A DNA stretch of 64,000 nucleotides from Caulobacter sp048541825 (lineage in GTDB: Bacteria; Pseudomonadota; Alphaproteobacteria; Caulobacterales; Caulobacteraceae): contig NZ_CP183332.1 of the NCBI RefSeq assembly GCF_048541825.1, positions 1 through 64,000 on the forward strand, read 5' to 3'. Both the position numbers and the translations under genes were made by a program. Of the stretch, positions 31,425 through 42,509 are shown piece after piece (position 1 is the stretch's first letter; each line of letters opens with the position of its first letter). A model generated the notes under the pieces. The model searched no databases. It worked only from the letters and a program-made list of their open reading frames with translations, and was not told the DNA's origin.

Positions 31425-32114
31425 TCAGGCGGGGACCCAGCAGGCCAGGCTGATGCGATCCTCGCCCGCCTCAACGGCCACCTGACCACCGGCGGCGCGC
31501 ACCAGGGCGTGCAGATAGGCCGCCTGCACCCACGGTCCGCCCAGACCTTCGGTCAGGGCCTCGCCACGCAGACCGGCCAGCACCTCGGGCCGCAGGCGGG
31601 CGCGGGGGCCGAGGGAATCGGCGGTGATCAGGAACCGGCCCTCGGCCGTGACGCCCTTCAGGGTGGCGACGCCACCGGCCGGCAGGGCGCTGGCCGACAG
31701 CTGGGCGATATTGAGCAGGGCCCGGGCCGCCGCCTTGTTGATCGGCTGCGACTCTATGGCCCAGACCATGGTGGGGCGCACATGGTCAAAGACGCCCTGG
31801 GCCAGCTTTTCCAGCTCGCGCGAATCGAAGGCCTCGGCCGAGGCCGACGCGCCGAAGGCCACGCGGCAGAACTGCAGCAGGTCGGCCAGCTTGCGGGCTG
31901 ACGAGGCGATCAGGCTCATGGCGTCTTCGCGCATGTCCTGGGCGGACGGATCGTCCAGCAGGTCCAGGCCCGAAACGATGGCGCTGGCCGGGCTGATGAA
32001 GTCGTGACACAGGCGCGCCGCCAGCATCGCGGCGAAGTCGGGCCCGTTGACGTCTACGCTTGCCGCAGGGGCGGCGGGGGGGCTCGGGGCGGGCTGCGAG
32101 GGCGTGTCGGTCAT
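31425..32114 (-). CDS. chpT: Histidine phosphotransferase ChpT
   Basis: The 229-residue protein closely follows Caulobacter ChpT: D-F-A-A-M-L-A-A-R-L-C-H-D-F-I-S-P with the phosphorylated His37, then A-S-S-A-R-K-L-A-D-L-L-Q-F. A degenerate ATPase-like C-terminal domain follows. ChpT passes phosphate from the hybrid kinase CckA to CtrA and CpdR and so controls the cell cycle; it is essential in C. crescentus. The first 20 residues are a Pro/Ala-rich extension that varies between species. It is divergent from a DUF3553 gene and leads the chpT-cheY-cheR set. Confidence 0.95.
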   Translation of the reverse strand: MTDTPSQPAPSPPAAPAASVDVNGPDFAAMLAARLCHDFISPASAIVSGLDLLDDPSAQDMREDAMSLIASSARKLADLLQFCRVAFGASASAEAFDSRELEKLAQGVFDHVRPTMVWAIESQPINKAAARALLNIAQLSASALPAGGVATLKGVTAEGRFLITADSLGPRARLRPEVLAGLRGEALTEGLGGPWVQAAYLHALVRAAGGQVAVEAGEDRISLACWVPA

Positions 32115-32179
32115 GGTGCGGACTCTGGCGTGATTTGAGGCTTTGGCAAACCGGGCGCGCGGCTTATCAGAGCTGCGTT

Positions 32180-32368
32180 ATGGATCCGTTTCTCGAACCT
32201 GGCGTCCTGGTGCGCCACCCCGACCAGCCCGACTGGGGTCTGGGACAGGTGCAGTCGGTGATCGGCCATCGCGTAACCGTCAATTTCGAAGACGCCGGCA
32301 AGCAGACGATCAACACCCAGCGCGTGACGCTCGTCTATGTCGGCGATGACCCTAGAGGGTCGTCATGA
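32180..32368 (+). CDS. DUF3553 small protein
   Basis: The 62-residue protein starts M-D-P-F-L-E-P-G and contains V-R-H-P-x-x-P-x-W-G-x-G-Q-V-Q-S. That is the small beta-rich DUF3553 domain, which resembles the Tudor-like C-terminal piece of UvrD/PcrA helicases that binds RNA polymerase. It may be a stand-alone version of that adaptor; the role is not known. An 11-base gap leads to cysQ, so the two are probably co-transcribed. Confidence 0.8.
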   Translation: MDPFLEPGVLVRHPDQPDWGLGQVQSVIGHRVTVNFEDAGKQTINTQRVTLVYVGDDPRGSS

Positions 32369-32379
32369 GAGGATCCTGA

Positions 32380-33177
32380 ATGAGCGTTTCCGACCTGCCT
32401 CTGGCTGCCCGGCCTCTCGCGGATTGGGGCCGCGCCCTGGCCGAGATCTGCGAGGAGGCCGCCACGGTCATCCTGCCGTTCTGGCGGACCGAGCTGGACG
32501 TGGTCCAGAAGGCCGATTCCAGCCCGGTGACCGAGGCCGACAAGGCCGGCGAGATCCTGATCCTCAAGCGTCTGGCGGAGGTTTTCCCCGGCGTACCGAC
32601 CGTTTCCGAGGAAGACGCCAGCGAGTTTGGCGCGCCCGAGGACATCGGCCCGCGCTTCTTCCTGGTCGATCCGGTTGACGGCACCAAGGCCTTCGTGCGC
32701 GGCGATCCCAATTTCACGGTCAATATCGGCCTGATCGAGAACGGCGTCCCCGTGGCCGGCGCGATCGTCGCCCCGGCCACCGGCGAGGCCTGGTTCACCA
32801 CTTCAGACGGTGTGCTCAAGCGCCTGACGCCCGGTGGTCCCGAGGCTCCCGCATCGGTGCGCGCCTGGCCCAAGGGCGAGGCCGTGGCCCTGGTCAGTCA
32901 TACCCTGAAGGAAGATCGCGCGGCCGAACTTGCGGCGCAGTACGGCTTTGATCTGCGCTCGGCGATGGATAGCTCAATCAAGATGTGCCGCATCGCCGAG
33001 GGCAGCGCCGACATCTATCCGCGTCATGGCCCGACCATGGAATGGGACACGGCGGCGGGCCATGCGATCCTGATCGCGGCGGGTGGCCAGTTCACCGCGC
33101 CGGACGGTTCGCCCTTCGTCTACGGCAAGGCCGATCAGGGCTTCCGCAACGGCTGGTTCGTGGCGCGGGGCGGTTAG
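32380..33177 (+). CDS. cysQ: 3'(2'),5'-bisphosphate nucleotidase CysQ
   Basis: The 265-residue protein belongs to the inositol monophosphatase superfamily. The metal-site motif is D-P-V-D-G-T-K-A-F near residue 105, S-E-E-D lies upstream and W-D-T-A-A-G-H-A-I-L lies near residue 225. The sequence order fits CysQ, which removes the 3'-phosphate from the sulfate-assimilation by-product PAP. Other family members dephosphorylate inositol or histidinol phosphate, so the substrate is likely rather than certain. Confidence 0.88.
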   Translation: MSVSDLPLAARPLADWGRALAEICEEAATVILPFWRTELDVVQKADSSPVTEADKAGEILILKRLAEVFPGVPTVSEEDASEFGAPEDIGPRFFLVDPVDGTKAFVRGDPNFTVNIGLIENGVPVAGAIVAPATGEAWFTTSDGVLKRLTPGGPEAPASVRAWPKGEAVALVSHTLKEDRAAELAAQYGFDLRSAMDSSIKMCRIAEGSADIYPRHGPTMEWDTAAGHAILIAAGGQFTAPDGSPFVYGKADQGFRNGWFVARGG

Positions 33178-33180
33178 GCT

Positions 33181-33304
33181 CAAGTCCTCCCCCTGATGGG
33201 GGAGGGGGTCGCGAAGCGACCGGAGGGGGAAGGGCGCGGAGGTTCAGCTGAACTTCCCTCTCCGTCGCCCTGCGGGCGCCACCTCTCCCTTCGGGGAGAG
33301 GGCT
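33181..33304. repeat. Intergenic palindromic repeat, family A, copy 3
   Basis: The left unit 33181-33232 carries CCTCCCCCTGATGGGGGAGG and GTCGCGAAGCGAC hairpins. The right unit 33253-33304 is a diverged inverted copy with CTCTCCCTTCGGGGAGAG. It separates the convergent cysQ and rhtA genes and leaves almost no other intergenic sequence. Confidence 0.7.
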
Positions 33305-34171
33305 TCAGGGCGCGGGCTCGACCTCCGCCGGCGTCGTCAGGATCGTCCCGGCCGAGGCCGCGATGATGCAGCCGATGGCCAGCCACTGCAGCGGCGCCAG
33401 GCGCTCGCCCAGCATCAGCAGTCCGGCCAGGGCCCCGACCGCCGGCTCGGCGCTGAGCATCACCCCGAAGCTGCGCTTGGGTATGCCCTTCAGGGCCACC
33501 ATCTCCAGCGAATAGGGAATGGCGCTGGACAGCACCGCCACCACCAGGCCCAGCATCAGCACGTGGGGATGAAAGAGCGCGGCGCCGGCCGTTGCCAGGC
33601 CGATCGGGGCCACGATCAGGGCCGCCGTGCTCATGCCCAGGGCCACGGTGCGGCCCGCATGCATGTGGCCGGTGCGCTTGCCCAGCACGATATACAGGGC
33701 CCACAGCACCGCCGCCGTCGCCGCAAAGGCCACCCCGACCGGGTCGAGGGCGTCGGCGCCGGGCTTCAACGGCAACAGCAGCAACAGGCCCAGCGCCGCC
33801 AGGCCGATCCAGACAAAGTGGATCAGCTTTCGCGAATGGATCAGGGCCAGGGCCAGCGGCCCGGTGAACTCGATGGCGATGGCCAGGCCCAGGGGGATGG
33901 TGCGCAGCGACATGTAGAAGCAGAGGTTCATCAACCCCATCACGGCGCCGTACAGGGCCACGGCGGTGAGGTCGGCGCGGCTCAGCGGGTATCGCCAGGG
34001 TCGCCAGAGCGCCAGCAGGATCAGGGCCGAAAAGCCGACGCGATAGGCCGTCGTGCCCTGGGCCCCGACCAGCGGGAACAGTTGCTTGGCGAACGACGTG
34101 CCGACGCACAGCGTGACGATCGCGACAAACAGCGCGGCATAGGGCGTCAGGGATTTGAGCGGGGCAGCCAT
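33305..34171 (-). CDS. rhtA: RhtA-type EamA family exporter
   Basis: The 288-residue integral membrane protein has about ten hydrophobic helices arranged as two EamA repeats. Segments such as S-F-A-K-Q-L-F-P, A-L-Y-G-A-V-M-G-L-M-N-L-C-F-Y and E-F-T-G-P-L-A resemble E. coli RhtA, which exports threonine and homoserine. Substrate assignment within the drug/metabolite transporter superfamily is only approximate. It stands alone, bounded by family A repeats on both sides. Confidence 0.85.
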   Translation of the reverse strand: MAAPLKSLTPYAALFVAIVTLCVGTSFAKQLFPLVGAQGTTAYRVGFSALILLALWRPWRYPLSRADLTAVALYGAVMGLMNLCFYMSLRTIPLGLAIAIEFTGPLALALIHSRKLIHFVWIGLAALGLLLLLPLKPGADALDPVGVAFAATAAVLWALYIVLGKRTGHMHAGRTVALGMSTAALIVAPIGLATAGAALFHPHVLMLGLVVAVLSSAIPYSLEMVALKGIPKRSFGVMLSAEPAVGALAGLLMLGERLAPLQWLAIGCIIAASAGTILTTPAEVEPAP

Positions 34172-34214
34172 GCGGCCGTTCTTAGGGAACCTGAAGCGGC
34201 GGTTCCAGTCAGGA

Positions 34215-34330
34215 GATCCTCCCCCCGATGGGGGAGGCGGCCGGCAGGCCGGAGGGGGAAGGCCGCAATGAGCTGCCGACTTCCCCCTCCGATCGCTTCG
34301 CGATCACCTCCCCCATCGGGGGAGGACTTG
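34215..34330. repeat. Intergenic palindromic repeat, family A, copy 4
   Basis: Inverted units at 34215-34262 and 34279-34330. The outer hairpin arms are CCTCCCCCGATGGGGGAGG and the right unit adds GATCGCTTCGCGATC. It lies between ydbL and rhtA, downstream of one and upstream of the other on the same strand. Confidence 0.7.
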
Positions 34331-34338
34331 ATCGCCGC

Positions 34339-34695
34339 CTACTTCTTCATCCAGCCGCCATCCAGCGGCTTCCAGTACTGGCCGGGGGCCAGGCGGCTGT
34401 AGAGCTGCTTGGCGGTGGCCTGGCCGGCGGCTTCGGGGGTCACGCCGGTCTTGGCGGCGATGTCCTTGTAGGCGGCGGCGCGGCCGGTGTTGATCTCGGC
34501 GACCGAGGCGCGCAGGGCGGTGTCGCCGCCGGCCACGATGCCGAGGAAGCCGTCGGCCTGCTCGCCCACGGTTCCGGCGGCCTTGGCGGCGTCGACGACG
34601 GCCTTGGCGGCGGCGGATTGGGCCAGAGCCCCGCTTGCGCCAGCGGCGGCGAGCGACAGGCCGATGGCCAGAACCGTCAGTGTCTTGCGGATCAT
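34339..34695 (-). CDS. ydbL: YdbL family periplasmic protein (DUF1318)
   Basis: The 118-residue protein has a cleavable signal peptide ending near A-L-A-Q and a DUF1318 domain (G-E-Q-A-D-G-F-L-G-I-V, Y-K-D-I-A-A-K-T-G-V). E. coli YdbL is a periplasmic partner of the YdbH-YnbE bridge that moves phospholipids toward the outer membrane. Here the order ydbH-ynbE-ydbL is the same, which supports the call. It ends at a family A repeat. Confidence 0.85.
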   Translation of the reverse strand: MIRKTLTVLAIGLSLAAAGASGALAQSAAAKAVVDAAKAAGTVGEQADGFLGIVAGGDTALRASVAEINTGRAAAYKDIAAKTGVTPEAAGQATAKQLYSRLAPGQYWKPLDGGWMKK

Positions 34696-34708
34696 GTCGG
34701 TTCCTTTC

Positions 34709-34888
34709 CTAGAACAGGTTGGGGTTTTGCTGGATCAGCGTCTGGACTTCCTTGTCCAGTCGCACCCGGACGTCGGCGTCCAGCTTGGCGTAGATATTGA
34801 TCGGGTCGACCTTGACGCGGATCGTCGGGGTGCAGGCTCCGAGCGCTCCCATCGCGATCAGGCCCATCAGCAGGGCGCGCTGTCTCAT
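34709..34888 (-). CDS. ynbE: YnbE-like outer membrane lipoprotein
   Basis: The 59-residue lipoprotein begins M-R-Q-R-A-L-L-M-G-L with lipobox A-L-G-A-C and continues T-P-T-I-R-V-K-V-D-P-I-N-I-Y-A-K-L-D-A-D-V. That is the YnbE beta-strand segment which in E. coli stacks onto YdbH to complete a bridge to the outer membrane. A longer form starting with GTG at 34927 would overlap the ydbH stop, but the ATG at 34888 follows GGAGAC and opens the signal peptide. Confidence 0.85.
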   Translation of the reverse strand: MRQRALLMGLIAMGALGACTPTIRVKVDPINIYAKLDADVRVRLDKEVQTLIQQNPNLF

Positions 34889-34923
34889 GCGGGTGTCTCC
34901 AGTTCGGGTTGAAGAATGATCGG

Positions 34924-37900
34924 TCACGGCTGAACCGGGGCTGAACGCGAAGGGCCAGTGTCAGGGCTAGAGGGATCCTCGCCCTTATAGGCGCGTCGCC
35001 AAGCCGCCAGAAGCTCGTCGAAGTTCAGCGAGGTGTCGAGGGTCAGGTCCACCGGCGTCTTGGCCGGCAGGGGGATACGCCTGTTGAACGCCTTGCCGCG
35101 CAAAAGGTCCATAAGCCCGACGCGGGCCTTTTCGGCGACCTTGGGATCGTGCTCGCCCTTGATGTGGAACAGGATCGCCAGCCGCCCCTGGTCGGTGCTG
35201 TTGACGCCCGCCTCCAGGGTGGTGAACGACAGGTTCTCCATGGCCTGGTAGGCGAAGTCCTGGATGGCGTTGACCGGCGCGCTCGGCGAGGCGGGCGGGG
35301 CCGGCGCGCCCGGGCTGTCGCTGTCCTGGCCCTGCACCCCGGCCTGAACGCCGGTGAGGGCGGCGCGCGAGATCGCCAGGCGGCCCGGCTGGATGGCGGT
35401 GATCCTGCCGTCCAGGAACCGGAAACCCCTGGGGCCGAACTCGAACGGCAGGCGGCCGTCGACCACGGCGTCCAGCTGGATCTTCTCGACCAGGGACGAG
35501 GCGGCGATCAGCTCGCCCAGGTCCAGGTGCTGCACGACGATCACGCCGCGGATCGGCTTTTCCGGGTCCAGCGGCACGTCGGTGGGCTCGATCGAGATCC
35601 GGCCCTTGGCGGCCTCGAAGGCGGCCGACGAGATGTGCAGCGCGTCGGCCCCCAGGCTGAAGGCGGCGGCGAGGCCTTCCAGCGGCACAAGGCTGTCGAT
35701 GCGGACGATCTTCAGGCTCTGGTCGGGGGCGCTGACCAGCGGGGTCAGGCTGGTGAAGTCGACGGTTCCGTCCAGGGTGGCGACGAAGCCGATCGGACTG
35801 GTGAAGTCGATCTTGCTTGCCACCAGCCGGCCATGGCTTTTCATGCCGTCGGCGTCCCAGACGAACAGGCCGGTGAAGCTGGCCGGGCCCGTGGCCTGGG
35901 TGGCCCAGGACGCCATCGGCGACAGGTCGCCGGGCTGGAGGCCGTCCTTCACGAAGGCCAGTTTGCGGGCGTCCAGCTCGGCCCGGCCGCGCGCCTGGGC
36001 CACGTCGTGGCGCAGGGTGATCCGGCCCAGCGGCTGGCCGACCGGGGTCGCGGCGTCGATGGCCCCGGTCCACAGGCCGTTCGACAGAGACAGACGTCCG
36101 GTGGCCTTGATCGGGTTGAAGCGGCGGGTCTCCGCGCCATCGCGCAGCAGGCCCTTGTCCAGCTGGACCTCGGCGCGCATCGCCCCGCTGGACCCCGTGG
36201 CGGTCAGGGTTCCCCCACCATCCTCGACGGCGGCCTGGGCCTCGTCGAGCGAGACGGCCAGATCGCCGAACCGGGCCGAGGCCGTCCAGGCGCCGTCATT
36301 CAGTGTCAGCAGCGGACCCGCGCCGGGGCAGAGGCTGACCTTGGGCGCGCTCAGCGGCGTCTCGCCGATCAGGACGCGCGTCGCCGTCAGGGGCTGGCAG
36401 CCGGCCAGGGCGAAATTGAAGCGCGGGCCGACGATCTGGGCCACGCCCTCGATGCGGCCGGCCACGCCCTCCAGCGGGGCGTAGTCGACACCCTCGCCGG
36501 TGAGGGCCAGGCGGCTATTGAGAACGCCGCCCGCCATCCGCCAGTCGGGGGCGTCCAGGCGCAGGGTCGGCAGGCCGCCGCCGGACAGCTCGGCGACCAG
36601 GCCGCCGCGCATCTGGCCGGCCAGGGCGTCCAGCAGCGGCCCGCGCGGCGCGGCGATGCTGGCCCGCACGCCGTTGGCGGCGGTCAGGGTGAGGGGCCGG
36701 GGCAGGGCCAGGATCGTGCGGCCCTCGCGCAGGGTCAGGTCGAAGGCCGGGGCCCGCAGGTCGAAGGTCTGCAGGGCCTGGGCGGCGGCGCGGGCGTCGG
36801 CGCTGTCGGGCAGGACGCCGGCCAGCCGCTCGGCGTCAGGATCCGAGACACCGCTGTCGGCGCCGGCCGAGCCGCTGAGGATCAGGGTGGGATTGTCCAG
36901 CCGGCCGCCGACCCGTCCCTGTGCGCTGGCCGCCACGCTGGTCAGGGCCAGGCCGCCACGGGCCAGGCGGTTGGCGCCCAGCTGCACGGCCAGGGATCCG
37001 CTGACCGCGACGCCGGCCGGATCGGTCGACAGGATCAGCCCCGCCAGATCCAGCCGCGCCGAAGCGTCGCGCAGGGCCGCGCCGCCGGTCAGGGTCTGGG
37101 CCGCGTCGGCCTGCACATGGCCGCGAGCCTGGACGGCGATCGTCTGGCCCAGCCGCGAGGCGGCGACCTGGCCCAGATTGAGGTCGAGGCTCACGTCGCG
37201 GGCGTCGAGATCAGGGGCGTGCAGGGTCTGGCCCCGGGCCTGGCCGACGATCCGTCCGTCGAAGCGGCCCTGGCTCAGCGTCCCGTCCAGCCCGCCGATC
37301 AGGGCCAGGCTGGCCGCCGCGTCAGTGGCGCTGATCGCGCCGGTCCGGGCCGAGGCGGCCTTGAGCATGGCGCGGATTTCGACGGGGCCGGTCGCCGACA
37401 GTTTCGCCAGGTCGGGATAGGCGATGTCGGCGTCGATCTGGCCCTGGGCGTCTTCCAGTTCCAGATCCTCGCGGACCAGGGCGTCCAGATCGAAGCGAGC
37501 GGCCAGGGTCAGACGCTCGCCGCGCTTGCGGGCCGACAGCAGGGCGCCGCGCGCCTCGACCACCAAGGCGCCGGTGGCGTAGCGCATGCGGGCCATCCGG
37601 CCGTCGAAGCGCAGCAGCTTGCCGTCGTCGAGGCTAGCGTCGCCGGTGATCCGCGCCAGACCGCCGGGGGTGCGCAGGTCCAGTCGGGCGTTCTCGACCA
37701 GAATGGCCGGGCCGGTCGCCTTGCGGTCCTTGGGTGAGGCCAGGGCCTCGTTGATCAGCGGCTGGAGAGGGCCGAAGTTAAGGCCGCCCTTGTCGGTCAG
37801 GCTGGCCTTGATCCGGGGCCGCACCAGCCGCACGGCGCGGGTGTCGATGGCGAAGGGGCCGCCATTCCCCAAACCTTTCATCCAGGGCGTGGTGAGGTCA

Positions 37901-38199
37901 TAGGCCACCTCGATGCGGTCAGCGGCGAAGATCGGGTCGCTTTTGGGCCCCAGCCGCACCGAGCCGGAAAAGCCGCTGGCGTCCAGGTCGTCGACCACCA
38001 CCACCGCGTCGATGCCGCGTTCGCGCAGCCAGCTCTGGGCCAGCTCGCGGCTGATCTCGCGACGGCCGCCATGCACCAGCAGGCCCACGGCGATGAAGGC
38101 CAGCATCGACAGCGAGACGGCTTCCAGCCCGGCGTCGACCAGCCGGTCCCGGCGGGTGGCGCGTTGGCGGGAAGCGGGATCGGGCGTCGGGTCGGCCAT
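34924..38199 (-). CDS. ydbH: YdbH family AsmA-like intermembrane transport protein
   Basis: The 1091-residue protein has one N-terminal membrane helix (L-S-M-L-A-F-I-A-V-G-L-L) and then about 1000 residues of repeating beta-strand sequence. This matches AsmA-like bridge proteins such as YdbH, TamB and YhdP. These form a hydrophobic groove across the periplasm for phospholipid transport from inner to outer membrane. I use ATG 38199, which follows AGGAC; an upstream TTG at 38220 is possible. The following ynbE and ydbL genes complete the known three-part system. Confidence 0.88.
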   Translation of the reverse strand: MADPTPDPASRQRATRRDRLVDAGLEAVSLSMLAFIAVGLLVHGGRREISRELAQSWLRERGIDAVVVVDDLDASGFSGSVRLGPKSDPIFAADRIEVAYDLTTPWMKGLGNGGPFAIDTRAVRLVRPRIKASLTDKGGLNFGPLQPLINEALASPKDRKATGPAILVENARLDLRTPGGLARITGDASLDDGKLLRFDGRMARMRYATGALVVEARGALLSARKRGERLTLAARFDLDALVREDLELEDAQGQIDADIAYPDLAKLSATGPVEIRAMLKAASARTGAISATDAAASLALIGGLDGTLSQGRFDGRIVGQARGQTLHAPDLDARDVSLDLNLGQVAASRLGQTIAVQARGHVQADAAQTLTGGAALRDASARLDLAGLILSTDPAGVAVSGSLAVQLGANRLARGGLALTSVAASAQGRVGGRLDNPTLILSGSAGADSGVSDPDAERLAGVLPDSADARAAAQALQTFDLRAPAFDLTLREGRTILALPRPLTLTAANGVRASIAAPRGPLLDALAGQMRGGLVAELSGGGLPTLRLDAPDWRMAGGVLNSRLALTGEGVDYAPLEGVAGRIEGVAQIVGPRFNFALAGCQPLTATRVLIGETPLSAPKVSLCPGAGPLLTLNDGAWTASARFGDLAVSLDEAQAAVEDGGGTLTATGSSGAMRAEVQLDKGLLRDGAETRRFNPIKATGRLSLSNGLWTGAIDAATPVGQPLGRITLRHDVAQARGRAELDARKLAFVKDGLQPGDLSPMASWATQATGPASFTGLFVWDADGMKSHGRLVASKIDFTSPIGFVATLDGTVDFTSLTPLVSAPDQSLKIVRIDSLVPLEGLAAAFSLGADALHISSAAFEAAKGRISIEPTDVPLDPEKPIRGVIVVQHLDLGELIAASSLVEKIQLDAVVDGRLPFEFGPRGFRFLDGRITAIQPGRLAISRAALTGVQAGVQGQDSDSPGAPAPPASPSAPVNAIQDFAYQAMENLSFTTLEAGVNSTDQGRLAILFHIKGEHDPKVAEKARVGLMDLLRGKAFNRRIPLPAKTPVDLTLDTSLNFDELLAAWRRAYKGEDPSSPDTGPSRSAPVQP

Positions 38200-38256
38200 C
38201 AGGTCCTGGTCTGGATGCAAGCCCCCCGGCTCTGTTTCCTGTCTAAATCGCGACGC

Positions 38257-39030
38257 CTATCGGCGAAAGCCCAGAACGTCCTGCATGTCGTACAGGCCCG
38301 GCGGTTTGCCCACGGCCCAGACAGCGGCGGCCACGGCCCCGCGCGCGAACAGGCCCCGGTCGGTGGCCGAGTGCGACAGGGTCAGAACCTCTTCTTCGCC
38401 GGCGAAGATCACGCTGTGCTCGCCGATGATGCCGCCGCCGCGCACCACCGAAAAGCCGATCGAGCCTTCCTCGCGCGGACCGGTGACGCCGTCGCGGGCC
38501 CGGACCGACACCGCGTCCAGATCCACCGCGCGGCCGTCGGCGGCGGCCTGGCCCAGCATCAGGGCGGTGCCCGAGGGAGCGTCGACCTTGCGCTTGTGAT
38601 GGGCCTCGAAGACCTCGATGTCCCAGTCGCTGGCCGGCAGGGCGGCGGCGGCCTGGCGAACCAGGCCCAGCAGCATGTTGACGCCCAGCGAATAGTTGCC
38701 CGAACGGACGATGGCGATCTTCGTCGCCGCCGCATCGATGCGTGCGATCTGTTCGGAGGAAAAGCCGGTGGAGCCGATGACCACGGCCGAGCCGCCTTTC
38801 GCCGCGCAGGCTTCCGCCAGCAGCACCGAAGCCTCCGGCAGGGTGAAGTCGATCACCGCGTCGGCGCCGGCCAGGGCGATGTCGCGATCAAACAGCCCCG
38901 CACCTTCCGTGCCCGGACGATCAAAGCGGCTGTGCAGAACGGCGGCGGCGTGGCCGTCCAGGGTGCGGGCGACGGCCTGACCCATGCGGCCCAGGGCCCC
39001 GGCGACGGCGATTTTCACGGGCGTTGTCAT
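38257..39030 (-). CDS. dapB: 4-hydroxy-tetrahydrodipicolinate reductase
   Basis: The 257-residue enzyme reduces 4-hydroxy-tetrahydrodipicolinate with NAD(P)H in lysine and diaminopimelate synthesis. The Rossmann motif is A-V-A-G-A-L-G-R-M-G near the N-terminus, followed by V-I-D-F-T-L-P-E, the catalytic region E-A-H-H-K-R-K-V-D-A-P-S-G-T-A and a closing V-L-G-F-R-R. The length is normal. It lies just upstream of ydbH on the same strand with a 57-base gap. Confidence 0.95.
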   Translation of the reverse strand: MTTPVKIAVAGALGRMGQAVARTLDGHAAAVLHSRFDRPGTEGAGLFDRDIALAGADAVIDFTLPEASVLLAEACAAKGGSAVVIGSTGFSSEQIARIDAAATKIAIVRSGNYSLGVNMLLGLVRQAAAALPASDWDIEVFEAHHKRKVDAPSGTALMLGQAAADGRAVDLDAVSVRARDGVTGPREEGSIGFSVVRGGGIIGEHSVIFAGEEEVLTLSHSATDRGLFARGAVAAAVWAVGKPPGLYDMQDVLGFRR

Positions 39031-39266
39031 GGCTGCCTAGTCACCCATTCTTCGGCGCCGGGTCAATCTCGGATCGTCCGCTCGCGCCCCTGCAGCTTGA
39101 CGCCCCTTCTTGACGCAACGCCAAGCCCAACAAGCGTTTGCGCGTCCTTTTACACCACGCCGCAGGTTGTGAGGGCGCGGCGCCCTCGTTACTGTGCCGT
39201 CCATAAGGGCGCTCCGCATTGTCCGGCTCGTCCCATCAACTGGCATGCAGGACGGAAACGCGGGTT

Positions 39267-41546
<2,280 letters not shown>

Positions 41547-41578
41547 GGGGCGGGCCGGCTCACTGGCCTTTCGCACAA

Positions 41579-42421
41579 TCAAGGGTGCTTTGGAGGGGCG
41601 GCTTCTTCCAAATCAGACATAGCGGAAAGAAGTGCGGTCATTCGCTTCGCTGTTCGGACGAATTCTTGCGCCTCGTCCATATTCAATCGACTGCGGCCTG
41701 CGCCCGAGCTTATAGCTAAGTTGTGTAGTTGATTAATAGTCGCAACTATCTCGCTCGAAATGTGGCCCCTCTGAAACAACTTTTCGGTAATCGTATTTAT
41801 ACCGCTCGATGCGTTGTTAGGGTATCTTTTTCTAAATAGGCTCTTAATGACAGAATATAGATCTTTCCAAGCCTTTTCAACTATTATTCTAGCATGGGCT
41901 CCTTCATATTCGCTTCTACTAATGGTGTCGGTACTTAAATCCCGTAGAATGGCAAGAGAGTTATAACTTTTGCCGCTTCCTATGTTTTGGATGATTTTGG
42001 TGCGGGGCTCAGGCAGCGGTTTCTGCTCCACCGGTGTTTTTTCATTCCGATTTTGCTCCTGATCCAAATATTGGATCTGATCTTGCGGTTCGACGAATAG
42101 GGCGTCGGCTGGTACAGCTCCGTCAGGCGCTGCGGCGTCGAGGACGGGTGCACTTGCCAGGCCTACGATTTCTCCGGCGACCTCCGAAATAGTAGCATCT
42201 GCTACCGCTAGTTTTTCCGAGAAAGTTACTTTGTTTCCAGCCACATCGGCAGACTGGAGCCGGTCCAGCAAGGCTCGGAGTTCTTTCTTGAAGGCAAACA
42301 CAACTATAACCAAAGCCACCGGCCATGCGAGCGTTGTGATCGTGCTGGATGCGTGACCGGCTATCGCTGCCCAAGACTCCATGGACGAGGTCTGAGCTTC
42401 TCCCACCTTGAGATCAATCAT
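41579..42421 (-). CDS. Membrane-anchored protein with HEPN-like C-terminus, AT-richer than surroundings
   Basis: The 280-residue product has one membrane helix at about residues 28-46 (I-T-T-L-A-W-P-V-A-L-V-I-V-V-F-A-F) followed by K-K-E-L-R-A-L-L-D-R-L. A Pro/Gln-rich linker covers 90-140, and a helical domain from 170 contains W-K-D-L-Y-S-V-I-K-S-L-F, H-N-L-A-I-S and D-E-A-Q-E-F-V-R-T-A. That last pattern recalls DUF4145/HEPN helices (R-N-x-A-x-H in relatives), but the Arg/His pair is not intact. Codons use many A/T third positions, unlike all neighbours, which suggests recent transfer. The function is unknown; a membrane-tethered RNase-like or defence role is only a possibility. Confidence 0.65.
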   Translation of the reverse strand: MIDLKVGEAQTSSMESWAAIAGHASSTITTLAWPVALVIVVFAFKKELRALLDRLQSADVAGNKVTFSEKLAVADATISEVAGEIVGLASAPVLDAAAPDGAVPADALFVEPQDQIQYLDQEQNRNEKTPVEQKPLPEPRTKIIQNIGSGKSYNSLAILRDLSTDTISRSEYEGAHARIIVEKAWKDLYSVIKSLFRKRYPNNASSGINTITEKLFQRGHISSEIVATINQLHNLAISSGAGRSRLNMDEAQEFVRTAKRMTALLSAMSDLEEAAPPKHP

Positions 42422-42509
42422 CCCAGAGCTCTTTGAGTTCTAGCTCGATGAGTTGGGCAGTGCTGCCCGTAACTGCCTTTGACTGATTCGGCCTTCATAC
42501 TGCCCGCCC

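Noticed and set aside
35149..37737. 862-codon plus-strand frame opposite ydbH
   Set aside because: Shadow of ydbH: repetitive G-x-x-G-Q-x composition, no ribosome binding site and no recognisable domain.
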